A DNA stretch of 64,000 nt from an uncultured Clostridia bacterium (GTDB taxonomy: Bacteria; Bacillota; Clostridia; Peptostreptococcales; Anaerovoracaceae): positions 17,141 to 81,140 of the forward strand of contig CANEEC010000001.1 in assembly GCA_947426455.1 (NCBI GenBank). Direction: 5' to 3'. Every line of letters begins with the position of its first letter. Within the stretch, counting starts at the first letter, position 1. Shown here piece by piece: positions 30,719-39,099 of this stretch. A program made the position numbers and the translations under genes. A model generated the notes under the pieces. The model ran no database searches. It worked only from the letters and a program-made list of their open reading frames with translations, and was not told where the DNA came from.

Positions 30719-32194
30719 TTATAGGCACTCCTTCATGGCCTGCGCCATTCCTGCGGATTCCATGCGCAGGAATGCGGCCAAAGCCGCTTCCTCAAAGCCG
30801 GGAAGGAAAGACAGAGCGTCGCCCCACATGGAATGGTTATTTACCACTGCGTGGAACAACTGGCGGGGGTCGTCGTCCTTATGAGAATAGTAGAAGTCCA
30901 TGACCCAGTCATCGTCCTTTACCTGATAGGGTTTGCCGCCGCGATACCCTATGAGACAGCCGTCGCCCCGCTCCTTGGCGTTGTGGTAAAAGGCCACGTA
31001 GGCCGCGAAGGAGAAGGTGAGGCAGCGCGGCAGGCTTTCCCTGCGCTTGACGTACTCCAAAAGGCTTGGCATCACTCGGGTTTTCCACTTGGCGGTGGAG
31101 TTCAAAGCGATGGCAAGCAGGGAATGATCGATGTAGGGATTGTTGAATCGTTGTGCCACTGCCGCGGCGAAGTCCGTCAGCTGAGATGCGGGAAGATCCA
31201 ACGTGGGAATGATTTCTTCATAGATGGTTTTGTTCATAAAGCCGCGGATGGTTTCATCTTCCATGCAGCCGCGCACGATGTTCTGACCGCACAGATACGC
31301 TCCCAATACCATGGACGTGTGAGCGCCGTTTAAAATGCGCACCTTGCGCTCTTCATAAAGAGCGCAGTCCTTCACCATGGTTACGGGAAGTCCGGCAGCG
31401 GCAAAGGGCAATTCTTCGGAGAGGGAATCAGGGCCTTCGATGATCCAGGCGCCGAATACTTCTGCGGTATCGATCATCTGGTCTTCATACCCCCACTGCT
31501 GGCAGAGAGCGTCAGCTTCCTCCCTGGGATAGCCGGTAACGATACGGTCTACCAGCGTATTGCAGAAAGTGTTTTCCTTCTCCAGCCAAGTGCAAAATTC
31601 CGGCTCTAAGCCCCATAAATCAGCGTATTGGAGAATGCACTGCTTCAGAGCCGCGCCGTTTTTGTGAATCAGCTCGCAGGGCAGAATGACAAAGCCGGCA
31701 AGTCCCAGCCGGTATCGCCGGTATAAAAACAGGGTCAGTTTTCCCGGGAAACTCTTGGGCGGCGCGTCGTCCTTTTTGCAGTCGGGGTCAAAGACGATGC
31801 CCGCTTCGGTGGTGTTAGAAACTAAGAACCGAAGCTGGGGATTTTCCGCGCATTCCAAAAGGGCGTCCCACTGCTCATTGGCGTTGAGGCAGCGGGAGAC
31901 GCAGGAGATGACCCGGCGGTAGCTCACCGGCCGTCCTCCTTCCCGTCCGCGCAGCAGCAGCGTATACAGGCCGTCCTGCTGGTTCAGCTTGGGATTGAGC
32001 TTGGGGGCGGCGGGTTGAACCACCACCACCTTGCCGTCAAAGCCTGCGGTCTCGTTCATCCGGTCGATGAAGTGATCCACGAAGGCGCGGAGGAAATTTC
32101 CATCGCCGAACTGTAGGACACGTTCGGGGGCATCCTCCAGAAGATATTGGTCAAAACCCTGATTTTTCAGAGTTTCATAGCTTAAACGCAGCAT
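30719..32194 (-). CDS. uxaB: Tagaturonate reductase (altronate oxidoreductase), UxaB type
   Basis: 491 residues of the long-chain mannitol-dehydrogenase family. UxaB-like stretches include ERVLQFGDGNFLRAFVDHFI, FLVSNTTEAGIVFD, VILPCELIHKNG and CNTLVDRIVTGYPREEA. It reduces tagaturonate to altronate with NADH. It is the last gene of a leftward unit with kdgK and the aldolase. AGGAGG precedes the ATG. Altronate dehydratase, the next enzyme, is not in the window, whereas mannonate dehydratase is; a fructuronate-reducing activity cannot be excluded. Confidence 0.85.
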   Translation of the reverse strand: MLRLSYETLKNQGFDQYLLEDAPERVLQFGDGNFLRAFVDHFIDRMNETAGFDGKVVVVQPAAPKLNPKLNQQDGLYTLLLRGREGGRPVSYRRVISCVSRCLNANEQWDALLECAENPQLRFLVSNTTEAGIVFDPDCKKDDAPPKSFPGKLTLFLYRRYRLGLAGFVILPCELIHKNGAALKQCILQYADLWGLEPEFCTWLEKENTFCNTLVDRIVTGYPREEADALCQQWGYEDQMIDTAEVFGAWIIEGPDSLSEELPFAAAGLPVTMVKDCALYEERKVRILNGAHTSMVLGAYLCGQNIVRGCMEDETIRGFMNKTIYEEIIPTLDLPASQLTDFAAAVAQRFNNPYIDHSLLAIALNSTAKWKTRVMPSLLEYVKRRESLPRCLTFSFAAYVAFYHNAKERGDGCLIGYRGGKPYQVKDDDWVMDFYYSHKDDDPRQLFHAVVNNHSMWGDALSFLPGFEEAALAAFLRMESAGMAQAMKECL

Positions 32195-32214
32195 GAGAGC
32201 CTCCTAAAAAAATA

Positions 32215-32253
32215 CATGGCGCAAACACGCAGGAAAACCTACGCCGCGCCATG
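32215..32253 (-). other. Intergenic hairpin between kdgK and uxaB
   Basis: CATGGCGC (32215-32222) pairs with GCGCCATG (32246-32253). On the reverse strand an A/T-rich run follows, close to the uxaB ribosome site. It may attenuate or process the transcript. Confidence 0.5.
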
Positions 32254-32258
32254 AAACA

Positions 32259-33281
32259 TTATCTTTGCACGCGGCCGGAGCCGTCGCCGCCAGCCAGCTT
32301 TTCCACCTCGGCCACAGTGACCCGGTTGAAATCACCCTCTACGCTGTGCTTCAGCGCCGAAGCCGCCACGGCAAATTCAATGGCCTCCTGAGTGGACTTT
32401 CCGTTTAACAGAGAGTAGATCAGGCCGCCGCCGAAGGAATCGCCGCCGCCTACCCGGTCTACGATGTGCAGGTGGTAGGACTTGGAGAAGCAGTAGTCTT
32501 TGCCGTCGTACAGCATACCCGCCCAGTCGTTATCGCTGGCGGAAATGGAGGTGCGCAGGGTGATGGCAACCTTCTCAAAGCCGAACCGATCCATCAGCTG
32601 TTTGGCCACGGATCTGTAGGCTTCATGATCCAGCTTGCCGCCGGTGATATCGGTGTTTTCCGCTTCGATGCCGAACACGTCTTTCGCATCTTCTTCGTTG
32701 GAAATGCACACGTCCACGTATTGACAGAGGTCGGTCATGGCCTCCCGGGCTTCGGCGCGGCTCCACAGCTTGCCGCGGTAGTTCAGGTCGCAGGAAATTT
32801 TAACGCCCCGCGCCTTTGCCGCCTGACAGGCATCCCTGCAGATTTCCACCAGATTGGGGCCGAGAGCCGGAGTGATGCCGGTGAAATGGAACCATTCAGC
32901 GCCTTCAAAGATGCGATTCCAGTCAAAATCCTCACGGCTAGCTTCTTGAATAGCGGAGTAGGCTCTGTCGTAGATGCACACGGAACCCCGCTGAGAAGCG
33001 CCCTTTTCCAGATAGTAGATACCTACGCGGTCGCCGCCCCGGGCGATCATGGAGGTATCCACGCCGAAGGAACGCAGAGAATTTACGGCTGCCTGTCCGA
33101 TGGCGTGAGTGGGCAGCTTGGTAACGTAGGCCACATCCATGCCGTAATTGGCCAGCGACACGGCCACGTTGGCTTCGCCGCCGCCGAAGGTGGCCTGCAG
33201 CTGGTCGCTTTGGAAGAAACGATAGTAACCATTGGGCGCCAGGCGCAGCATAATTTCACCAAATGTAATGATTTTACCCAT
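32259..33281 (-). CDS. kdgK: 2-keto-3-deoxygluconate kinase (PfkB family)
   Basis: 340 residues. The N-terminal PfkB signature is FGGGEANVAVSLANYGMDV, and the C-terminal signature DRVGGGDSFGGGLIYSL contains the catalytic Asp. It phosphorylates KDG to KDPG, the substrate of the aldolase encoded 47 bases upstream. AAAGGAGA precedes the ATG. Confidence 0.93.
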   Translation of the reverse strand: MGKIITFGEIMLRLAPNGYYRFFQSDQLQATFGGGEANVAVSLANYGMDVAYVTKLPTHAIGQAAVNSLRSFGVDTSMIARGGDRVGIYYLEKGASQRGSVCIYDRAYSAIQEASREDFDWNRIFEGAEWFHFTGITPALGPNLVEICRDACQAAKARGVKISCDLNYRGKLWSRAEAREAMTDLCQYVDVCISNEEDAKDVFGIEAENTDITGGKLDHEAYRSVAKQLMDRFGFEKVAITLRTSISASDNDWAGMLYDGKDYCFSKSYHLHIVDRVGGGDSFGGGLIYSLLNGKSTQEAIEFAVAASALKHSVEGDFNRVTVAEVEKLAGGDGSGRVQR

Positions 33282-33328
33282 GAAATCAGTCTCCTTTTCT
33301 GTTGTTTTGATTCTTTTCTGGCGGTGGA

Positions 33329-34291
33329 TTATTTCTTCACTAAATGAATGGCAAATCCGCCAACTTGCCCTTTCAGATAGATGGCCTTTGTATTTCCCTT
33401 ACCGTCGGTCTTGCGGGTGGAGTGGTCGAATTCCACGCCGCGGCGGCTCAGATGATAGATGGCGCGGTCTACATTGTAGGTGCCGATGGCCAGATGACCC
33501 ATGTCACCTAAGTAGGGCTGTTTCGTACATTCCACGGAGCTTCCGGCGTAAATGGAAGAGTTGCCGGGTTTGTAGTCCAGATCGAACAGGGCGCACAGCG
33601 TCTTTGCGGTGGCCGCAGCCTCTTCTTCGCTGGCACAGTTGATTCCCACATGGTGCAGAGAAAAGCCCAGCATGGTTTTGACGGCTTCCTTGCAGATGCG
33701 GGTGATTTCCTCCCAACGCTGACCTTCGATGAAATCCTTTTTCACCATCCAGGTGCCGCCGCAGGCAGCGACTTGGTCAAAAGCCATATATTCCGTCAAA
33801 TTTTTCGTATTGACGCCGCCGGTGGGCATCCATTTCAATGTCCGGTAAGGGCCTGCCAACGCTTTCAGCTTGGCTACGCCGCCGTTTTGCTCCGCAGGGA
33901 AGAACTTCACCATTTCCAGACCTAAAGCCATGGCCTGCTGCATTTCGCCGCCGGTAGCGGTGCCGGGCAGCATTACGGCGCCCTGGGACAGACCGTATTT
34001 TACCATGTCCGGATCGTAACCCGGAGTGACGATGAATTTCGCTCCGGCGCTTAACGCCCGATCCAGCTGCTCTTTGGTCAACACGGTACCGGCTCCTACC
34101 AGCATGTCGGGAACTTCTGCGGTAATGGCGCGCATGGCTTCCTCAGCGGCATCGGTGCGGAAAGTGATTTCCGCCGCCGGCAAACCGCCTTCGGCTAACG
34201 CTTTTGCCAGGGGAACGGCTTTTTTCGCATCGTCGATGGCGATGACCGGAACGATGCCGATTTGTGAAAGTGTCTGAAGAATTTCGTTCAT
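33329..34291 (-). CDS. eda: KDPG aldolase fused to a C-terminal VOC (glyoxalase-like) domain
   Basis: 320 residues from ATG 34291 after GGAGG; a frame extending to 34318 overlaps that site. Residues 1-210 are a complete class I KDPG/KHG aldolase, with Glu41, Arg45 (AAEITFRT) and the Schiff-base Lys129 in MVKFFPAE. Residues about 213-320 form a separate domain starting SLHHVGINCASEEEA and ending GGFAIHLVKK, which looks like a vicinal-oxygen-chelate fold. The aldolase cleaves KDPG to pyruvate and glyceraldehyde 3-phosphate. The role of the added domain is unknown. It is co-directional with kdgK and uxaB. Confidence 0.9.
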   Translation of the reverse strand: MNEILQTLSQIGIVPVIAIDDAKKAVPLAKALAEGGLPAAEITFRTDAAEEAMRAITAEVPDMLVGAGTVLTKEQLDRALSAGAKFIVTPGYDPDMVKYGLSQGAVMLPGTATGGEMQQAMALGLEMVKFFPAEQNGGVAKLKALAGPYRTLKWMPTGGVNTKNLTEYMAFDQVAACGGTWMVKKDFIEGQRWEEITRICKEAVKTMLGFSLHHVGINCASEEEAAATAKTLCALFDLDYKPGNSSIYAGSSVECTKQPYLGDMGHLAIGTYNVDRAIYHLSRRGVEFDHSTRKTDGKGNTKAIYLKGQVGGFAIHLVKK

Positions 34292-34330
34292 AATCGATGC
34301 CTCCTGTGATCGTTGCATATAGAAAAGCCG

Positions 34331-34879
34331 CTATGCGATGGCAGAGCGGCGATCCTTGGCTTTGTGCCCACTGCGGTCGCAGATGTAATCCCAAATGGTT
34401 TGAAAACGCTTGGGGTCCGGCTCTGTAACCAAAAAGTAGTTACCCTTTGCCGGACACAAAACGATGCAGTTGGACAGGCAATAGGCAGCGAAAAGCTGTT
34501 CCCAGGTGCATTCCGCCTGTTCCGTTTCGCTGTAGAACTCCACACCCTCGTCGGTAAGGCTGACCATGTAGCTGTCGATGACGGCATCGTAGGGCGCGTT
34601 GTGGGTGTTATCCCGTATGATGCGGGTAAAGGTTCTGAAATAGATGATGGGAATGCCGATACCGAAGATCACGGAAACAACCGCTAAAATGTTGGACACA
34701 AGGCCGTTCTTGGCCATGTAAAAAATGCCGGCCAGCAACAGGAAGTTGCAGGCGATAAACAGCGGGAATATCCAGCGCTTTCTCAGTGTGAAGGTCTCAA
34801 ATTTGGCGAAATTCCGGTAAATTTCCGGCGTGACCTTGGTATGAATGGTAAATTTATATTTGTCTTTTGTCTTGTTCAT
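34331..34879 (-). CDS. YcxB-like two-helix membrane protein
   Basis: 182 residues. A short N-terminal cytoplasmic segment, two membrane helices (about 36-55 and 60-82), then a cytosolic domain with MVSLTDEGVEFYSETEQAECTWEQLFAAY, which resembles the YcxB-like C-terminal domain. Function is unknown. It is the first gene of the leftward eda-kdgK-uxaB run, 39 bases from eda, and may simply share the transcript. AGGAGG precedes the ATG. Confidence 0.7.
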   Translation of the reverse strand: MNKTKDKYKFTIHTKVTPEIYRNFAKFETFTLRKRWIFPLFIACNFLLLAGIFYMAKNGLVSNILAVVSVIFGIGIPIIYFRTFTRIIRDNTHNAPYDAVIDSYMVSLTDEGVEFYSETEQAECTWEQLFAAYCLSNCIVLCPAKGNYFLVTEPDPKRFQTIWDYICDRSGHKAKDRRSAIA

Positions 34880-35058
34880 ATGGAAATCCTCCTGTAATGC
34901 TACCTAATAAATAATTATAATCTGTATAAGGGAGGATTGGCAAGTAGAATTATGATGGGTAGCCGTTCTTTTTGCCGGTTGCTTATCCTCAGCAGATTGC
35001 ATATAATTTACATGAGATGAAGTTTGCGGAATTACGTTTGGAGAAAGGAGGGTCTTTG

Positions 35059-36129
35059 ATGCAAATGACGTTTCGCTGGTACGGCGCCGGTAACGACAGC
35101 ATTACGCCCCAGCAGATCAAACAGATTCCCGGAGTCAGCGGGTTGGTATGGGCGCTGCACCAAAAACAGCCGGGAGAAGTCTGGGAGGCGGAGGAAATCG
35201 AAGAAGTCCGCCGGCAGATCCAGGGCGCGGGGTTTCACATGGATGTGGTGGAGAGCGTCAACGTACACGACGATATTAAAATCGGACTTCCCAGTCGCGA
35301 TCAATACATTGAAAATTACAAAAAGACGCTGCGCAATTTAGCGAAGTTCGGAGTCAAAGTGGTCACTTACAATTTCATGCCCATTTTCGACTGGACGCGC
35401 ACCGATTTGTTTCATCCTATGGAGGACGGTTCCACCGCCCTGTTTTACGAAAAATCCAAAATTCGGCAGGATTATAAAGAAATGGCCGACTACATTTTAA
35501 ACCATCTTCAGGGTATGACGTTTCCCGGGTGGGAACCGGAACGCATGGCCAGGCTGGACGAGCTGTTTGAAGCCTACCGCCCCGTGACAAAAGAAAAGCT
35601 TTGGGAAAACCTCAGATACTTTGTAGCCGCCCTCATGCCCGTCTGCCATGAGACGGACATAAAACTGGCCATTCATCCGGACGATCCGCCCTGGGATATC
35701 TTCGGTCTTCCCCGGCTGCTGGTGGACAAGGCATCCATCGGCAGGTTTCTCGCCATGGTGGATGACGAATATAACTGTCTCTGCCTCTGTTCCGGCTCTT
35801 TGAGCGCCGATCCCCAAAATGATGTGGCGGATATCATCCGTACCTATCACCGTCGGATTGCCTTTGCCCATGTACGCAATGTAAAGCATTTTCCGGGCGG
35901 CGATTTTACGGAAGCGTCCCATCGGGACTGCGACGGCGATACGGGGATTCTGGACATTATGAAGGCGTATCACGACTGCGGTTATCAGGGGTATATCCGT
36001 CCCGACCACGGCCGTCACCTGTGGGGTGAACAGTGCCGTCCCGGATACGGCCTGTACGACCGCGCCCTGGGTATTATGTACCTGTGGGGATGCTGGGACA
36101 TGCTGGATAAAATAGGAAGAAGTCAATAA
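35059..36129 (+). CDS. uxuA: Mannonate dehydratase
   Basis: 356 residues from ATG 35059 after AAAGGAGGG; a frame from 34972 is longer but lacks a ribosome site. The TIM-barrel metal site is seen in LAIHPDDPPWDIFG, LCSGSLSADP, AFAHVRNVK and YIRPDHGRHLWGE. It dehydrates D-mannonate to KDG, feeding kdgK and the aldolase on the opposite strand. The gap to the leftward gene (34880-35058) must hold divergent promoters, but I could not define them. Confidence 0.95.
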   Translation: MQMTFRWYGAGNDSITPQQIKQIPGVSGLVWALHQKQPGEVWEAEEIEEVRRQIQGAGFHMDVVESVNVHDDIKIGLPSRDQYIENYKKTLRNLAKFGVKVVTYNFMPIFDWTRTDLFHPMEDGSTALFYEKSKIRQDYKEMADYILNHLQGMTFPGWEPERMARLDELFEAYRPVTKEKLWENLRYFVAALMPVCHETDIKLAIHPDDPPWDIFGLPRLLVDKASIGRFLAMVDDEYNCLCLCSGSLSADPQNDVADIIRTYHRRIAFAHVRNVKHFPGGDFTEASHRDCDGDTGILDIMKAYHDCGYQGYIRPDHGRHLWGEQCRPGYGLYDRALGIMYLWGCWDMLDKIGRSQ

Positions 36130-36162
36130 AAACGAAACAGTTGTAAAAGGAGTGATAAACAT

Positions 36163-36729
36163 ATGAGTTACGTGCCAAGCGTAGAAGAAGCACGGGAAAT
36201 TTTAAAGAAATTCAATCAGGACGAGTTCCATCTGAAGCACGGAGAAATCGTTTCCGGCGTCATGGGATACTTTGCGCAGGAATACGACCCGGAGCAGGTG
36301 GAATTCTGGAAGGCGGTGGGGATGCTCCACGACCTGGACTTTGAACAGTATCCGGATCAGCACTGCGTGAAGCAGCAGGAATTGATGCGGGAACTGGATC
36401 TGGATGAGCGAATCATTCACGCAACCTGCAGCCACGGGTACGGCCTGACGGTGGACATCAAGCCGGAACACCTCATGGAAAAAATTCTGTTTGCCGTGGA
36501 CGAGCTGACCGGTCTCATCGGCGCGGTGGCCATCATGAGACCCTCCAAGAGCGTGGACGACCTGGAACTGAAATCGGTAAAAAAGAAGTTTAAGACGCTG
36601 AACTTTGCGGCGGGCTGCTCCCGCGAGGTGATTCGGCAGGGCGCGGACATGCTTGCGTGGGAACTGGATGACCTGATTAGCCGAACCATTTTGGCAATGC
36701 GCAGCCTGAATCCGGAAATGGGAATTTAG
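36163..36729 (+). CDS. HD-domain protein
   Basis: 188 residues. An HD motif, VGMLHDLDFEQYPDQH, lies near residue 51 with upstream His residues in FHLKHGEIVSGVMGYF, and ATCSHGYGL follows. The family comprises metal-dependent phosphohydrolases of unassigned substrate. It starts 34 bases after uxuA, with AAGGAG, and is probably co-transcribed, but no link to hexuronate metabolism is evident. Confidence 0.8.
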   Translation: MSYVPSVEEAREILKKFNQDEFHLKHGEIVSGVMGYFAQEYDPEQVEFWKAVGMLHDLDFEQYPDQHCVKQQELMRELDLDERIIHATCSHGYGLTVDIKPEHLMEKILFAVDELTGLIGAVAIMRPSKSVDDLELKSVKKKFKTLNFAAGCSREVIRQGADMLAWELDDLISRTILAMRSLNPEMGI

Positions 36730-36944
36730 CGGCGCGGCGGCAGCGTGCGGAAACCATGACGCGGCGATGCTGTTTGGATACGCGGGAGAAGCGCTGACCG
36801 CGTAGTATCGCAGGCGGACGGTCGCTTTTCGGGAGCCGCTGCACAGAGACGCCCCTCGAAGCGAATTTATGCATATATAAATGAATAATATGAATATAAA
36901 AAGAATTATTTTAAAAAAATACCGGATTTTTTGAATAAATATGC
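36730..36944. other. Intergenic region, GC-rich then AT-rich
   Basis: No gene is seen. The first 140 bases are GC-rich with scattered short inverted repeats such as GACCG/CGGTC but no clear terminator. The rest (about 36870-36944) is very AT-rich and lies just upstream of a strong promoter, where it could act as an UP element. Confidence 0.5.
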
Positions 36945-36973
36945 TTGACTTATGCAGAAACAAATGCTATAGT
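36945..36973 (+). promoter_or_regulatory. Strong promoter of the binding-protein gene
   Basis: TTGACT (36945-36950), 17 bases, TATAGT (36968-36973) with an extended TG at 36965-36966, preceded by an A/T-rich stretch. Confidence 0.75.
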
Positions 36974-37026
36974 GGATTCATCGGTTAACGAAATCATTTT
37001 TTATATGAATAAAAGGAGAATGGAAA

Positions 37027-37896
37027 ATGAAGACGATGAATATGAAAAAATGGCTTGCTTGCATTCTGGTTCTGCTGATGGCGATGACCGCCATGGCAGG
37101 ATGCGGTGGAAACTCTGATGAAAACGGCGGAAACGACGGAAACAACGACAGTTCCGCAGATACTTCTTTACAGGATGTGCTGGATGCTGGAGTGATTACC
37201 TGCGCCATCAGTCCCGACTATGCGCCCTACGAATATCTGGATCTGACCACCGGTGAGGTCAAGGGCAGCGACATCAAGCTGGCGCAATACATTGCGGATC
37301 AGCTGGGAGTGAAATTGCAGATTGAGCAGATGAGCTTTGAATCCTGTCTGGCCGCCGTACAGAGCGGAAATACAGACATCTCCACCAGCTGCCTGTCCTG
37401 GACAGAAGATCGTGCTGAAAAGATGAACCTGTCCACATATTACAACATGGACTCCGCTCACGCACAGACGGTTTTGGTCAAGGCGGAGGATGCGGATCAG
37501 TACAAGACCGCAGAGGATTTCACCGGTCTGAAGATTGCGGCACAGAACGGAACCACCCAGTGGGAAATGACCACGACACAGATTCCCGATGTACAGGCGA
37601 CGGCCATCTCTCAGATGAACGACGGTCTTCTGATGCTGATGGAAGGCAAGGTGGACGGTATGACCACACCTGTGGACGTAGCCAAGTCTTACGTAGAAAA
37701 TTATCCGCAGCTGGCGATTCCCGAATTCCTGTTCAATAATGAAGAAATCGGCAACGTAGTAGGAACTGCCAAAGGAAATGACGCCCTGATGGAAAAAATC
37801 AACGAGATCATAGACCAGCTGGAAGCTGACGGTCTGTATACCCAGTGGCTGCAGGAGGCTACGGAGGATGCGGCTGCACAGGGATTGTTAGACTAA
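37027..37896 (+). CDS. Family 3 amino-acid ABC substrate-binding lipoprotein
   Basis: 289 residues. The signal peptide ends in a lipobox, MTAMAGC, with Cys26, followed by an Asn/Gly/Asp-rich linker. The bilobed family-3 pattern is clear: VITCAISPDYAPYEYLD, GSDIKLAQYIADQLGVKLQ and GLKIAAQNGTTQW. It would bind a polar amino acid outside the cell. No permease or ATPase gene is adjacent; an ornithine-cyclodeaminase-like gene follows 47 bases later. GGAG precedes the ATG. Confidence 0.9.
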   Translation: MKTMNMKKWLACILVLLMAMTAMAGCGGNSDENGGNDGNNDSSADTSLQDVLDAGVITCAISPDYAPYEYLDLTTGEVKGSDIKLAQYIADQLGVKLQIEQMSFESCLAAVQSGNTDISTSCLSWTEDRAEKMNLSTYYNMDSAHAQTVLVKAEDADQYKTAEDFTGLKIAAQNGTTQWEMTTTQIPDVQATAISQMNDGLLMLMEGKVDGMTTPVDVAKSYVENYPQLAIPEFLFNNEEIGNVVGTAKGNDALMEKINEIIDQLEADGLYTQWLQEATEDAAAQGLLD

Positions 37897-37943
37897 CAAA
37901 TTTTCGGTGAGATTACGCGGAAAACATTTGGAGGAAAAGAAAA

Positions 37944-38978
37944 ATGAGTAAAGCAGAGGTTCTATTTCTGAGCCAGGAGGAAGAAATTCAGTGCGGCCTG
38001 CTGGACATGAAAATGGTTATGGAAGAGGTGGAAAAATCCTTCGTTAAGATGGGGAAAGGCATGGTAAAAAATCCGCCGAAGGTAAAGCTGGGTCTTCCCG
38101 AAAATCACAACTGGACCAGTTTCTTCAACTCCATGCCCACCTGGCTTGGAAGCGAAGAAGAAGGAGACGAGGGCATCGTCGGATTCAAATGGGCTGCCGA
38201 GTCGAAGAACAACGTGAAAGAAAATAACGGACTGCCTCTGGGCGTGGATGTGGTCATTCTCAGCGATCCTCATACCGTTATGCCCAAGGCCATCATGGAC
38301 GGAACGATTATTACGGCCATGAGAACCTCCGCCGTAGCCGGTGTAGCTGCAAAATATCTGGCGCCCAAAGACGCCAAGAGCGCGTGTCTTGTGGGAGCGG
38401 GCGTCATCGGAAGAACCATGGTCATGGCTATGATGGAGGCGCTGCCGCAGTTAGAGGTCATCTATATGGCCGATTTAAAGGTGGAGAAGTGTCAGGGACT
38501 GGCAGAAGAATTTAAAGACCAGATCAAGATCGTGCCTTCGGCATCGGTGGAAGAATCCGTAAAGGACGCGGATGTGGTAGTTACCGCAACCACCGCCGGA
38601 AAACCCATCGTGGCCAAGGAGTGGATCAAAAAGGAGAAGGTTACCTTCATCCAGATGTCCGGCTATGAAATGGATTTACAGATCGGGTTGGCTTCGAAAA
38701 AATACGTGGATAATTACAAGCAGATGATGACCTTTGATGACAAGCTGCTGTACGATATGGTCGTCAACCACAACGTAGCGGAAAAGGACGTGTGGGAGCT
38801 TTCCGATGTGGCTACGAAAGCGAAGAAAGGCCGCGAAGACGGCGACAAATGGATTATCTGCATGACCATGGGTATGGGAATGCAGGATATCATCGTCGCC
38901 AACAAGCTGTACGAAAACGCTTTGAAACAGGGTCTGGGAACGAAACTGACCTACTGGGAAAATCCGCTGTGGATATAA
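37944..38978 (+). CDS. Ornithine cyclodeaminase / mu-crystallin family dehydrogenase
   Basis: 344 residues. The Rossmann region has ACLVGAGVIGRTMVMAMMEA, and the substrate domain has AIMDGTIITAMRTSAVAGVAAKYLA, the family hallmark. Members act on ornithine, alanine, other amino acids or cyclic imines with NAD(P)H. Pairing with an amino-acid binding protein suggests the same amino acid is taken up and used. GGAGG precedes the ATG, and a terminator follows. Confidence 0.85.
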   Translation: MSKAEVLFLSQEEEIQCGLLDMKMVMEEVEKSFVKMGKGMVKNPPKVKLGLPENHNWTSFFNSMPTWLGSEEEGDEGIVGFKWAAESKNNVKENNGLPLGVDVVILSDPHTVMPKAIMDGTIITAMRTSAVAGVAAKYLAPKDAKSACLVGAGVIGRTMVMAMMEALPQLEVIYMADLKVEKCQGLAEEFKDQIKIVPSASVEESVKDADVVVTATTAGKPIVAKEWIKKEKVTFIQMSGYEMDLQIGLASKKYVDNYKQMMTFDDKLLYDMVVNHNVAEKDVWELSDVATKAKKGREDGDKWIICMTMGMGMQDIIVANKLYENALKQGLGTKLTYWENPLWI

Positions 38979-39002
38979 ACGCGAATGAATAAAAACGCTT
39001 GC

Positions 39003-39036
39003 AAGGATACGGCTTTGGCCGTATCCTTTTGTTTTT
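39003..39036 (+). terminator. Terminator after the cyclodeaminase-like gene
   Basis: AAGGATACGGC (39003-39013) pairs with GCCGTATCCTT (39018-39028), followed by T-rich sequence. Confidence 0.9.
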
Positions 39037-39099
39037 GTTGTGCATAGGGACGGTGGCTTTCCGAAGCGGCGCTGGCCGCCAAAATGGAATCGGCCGCCA

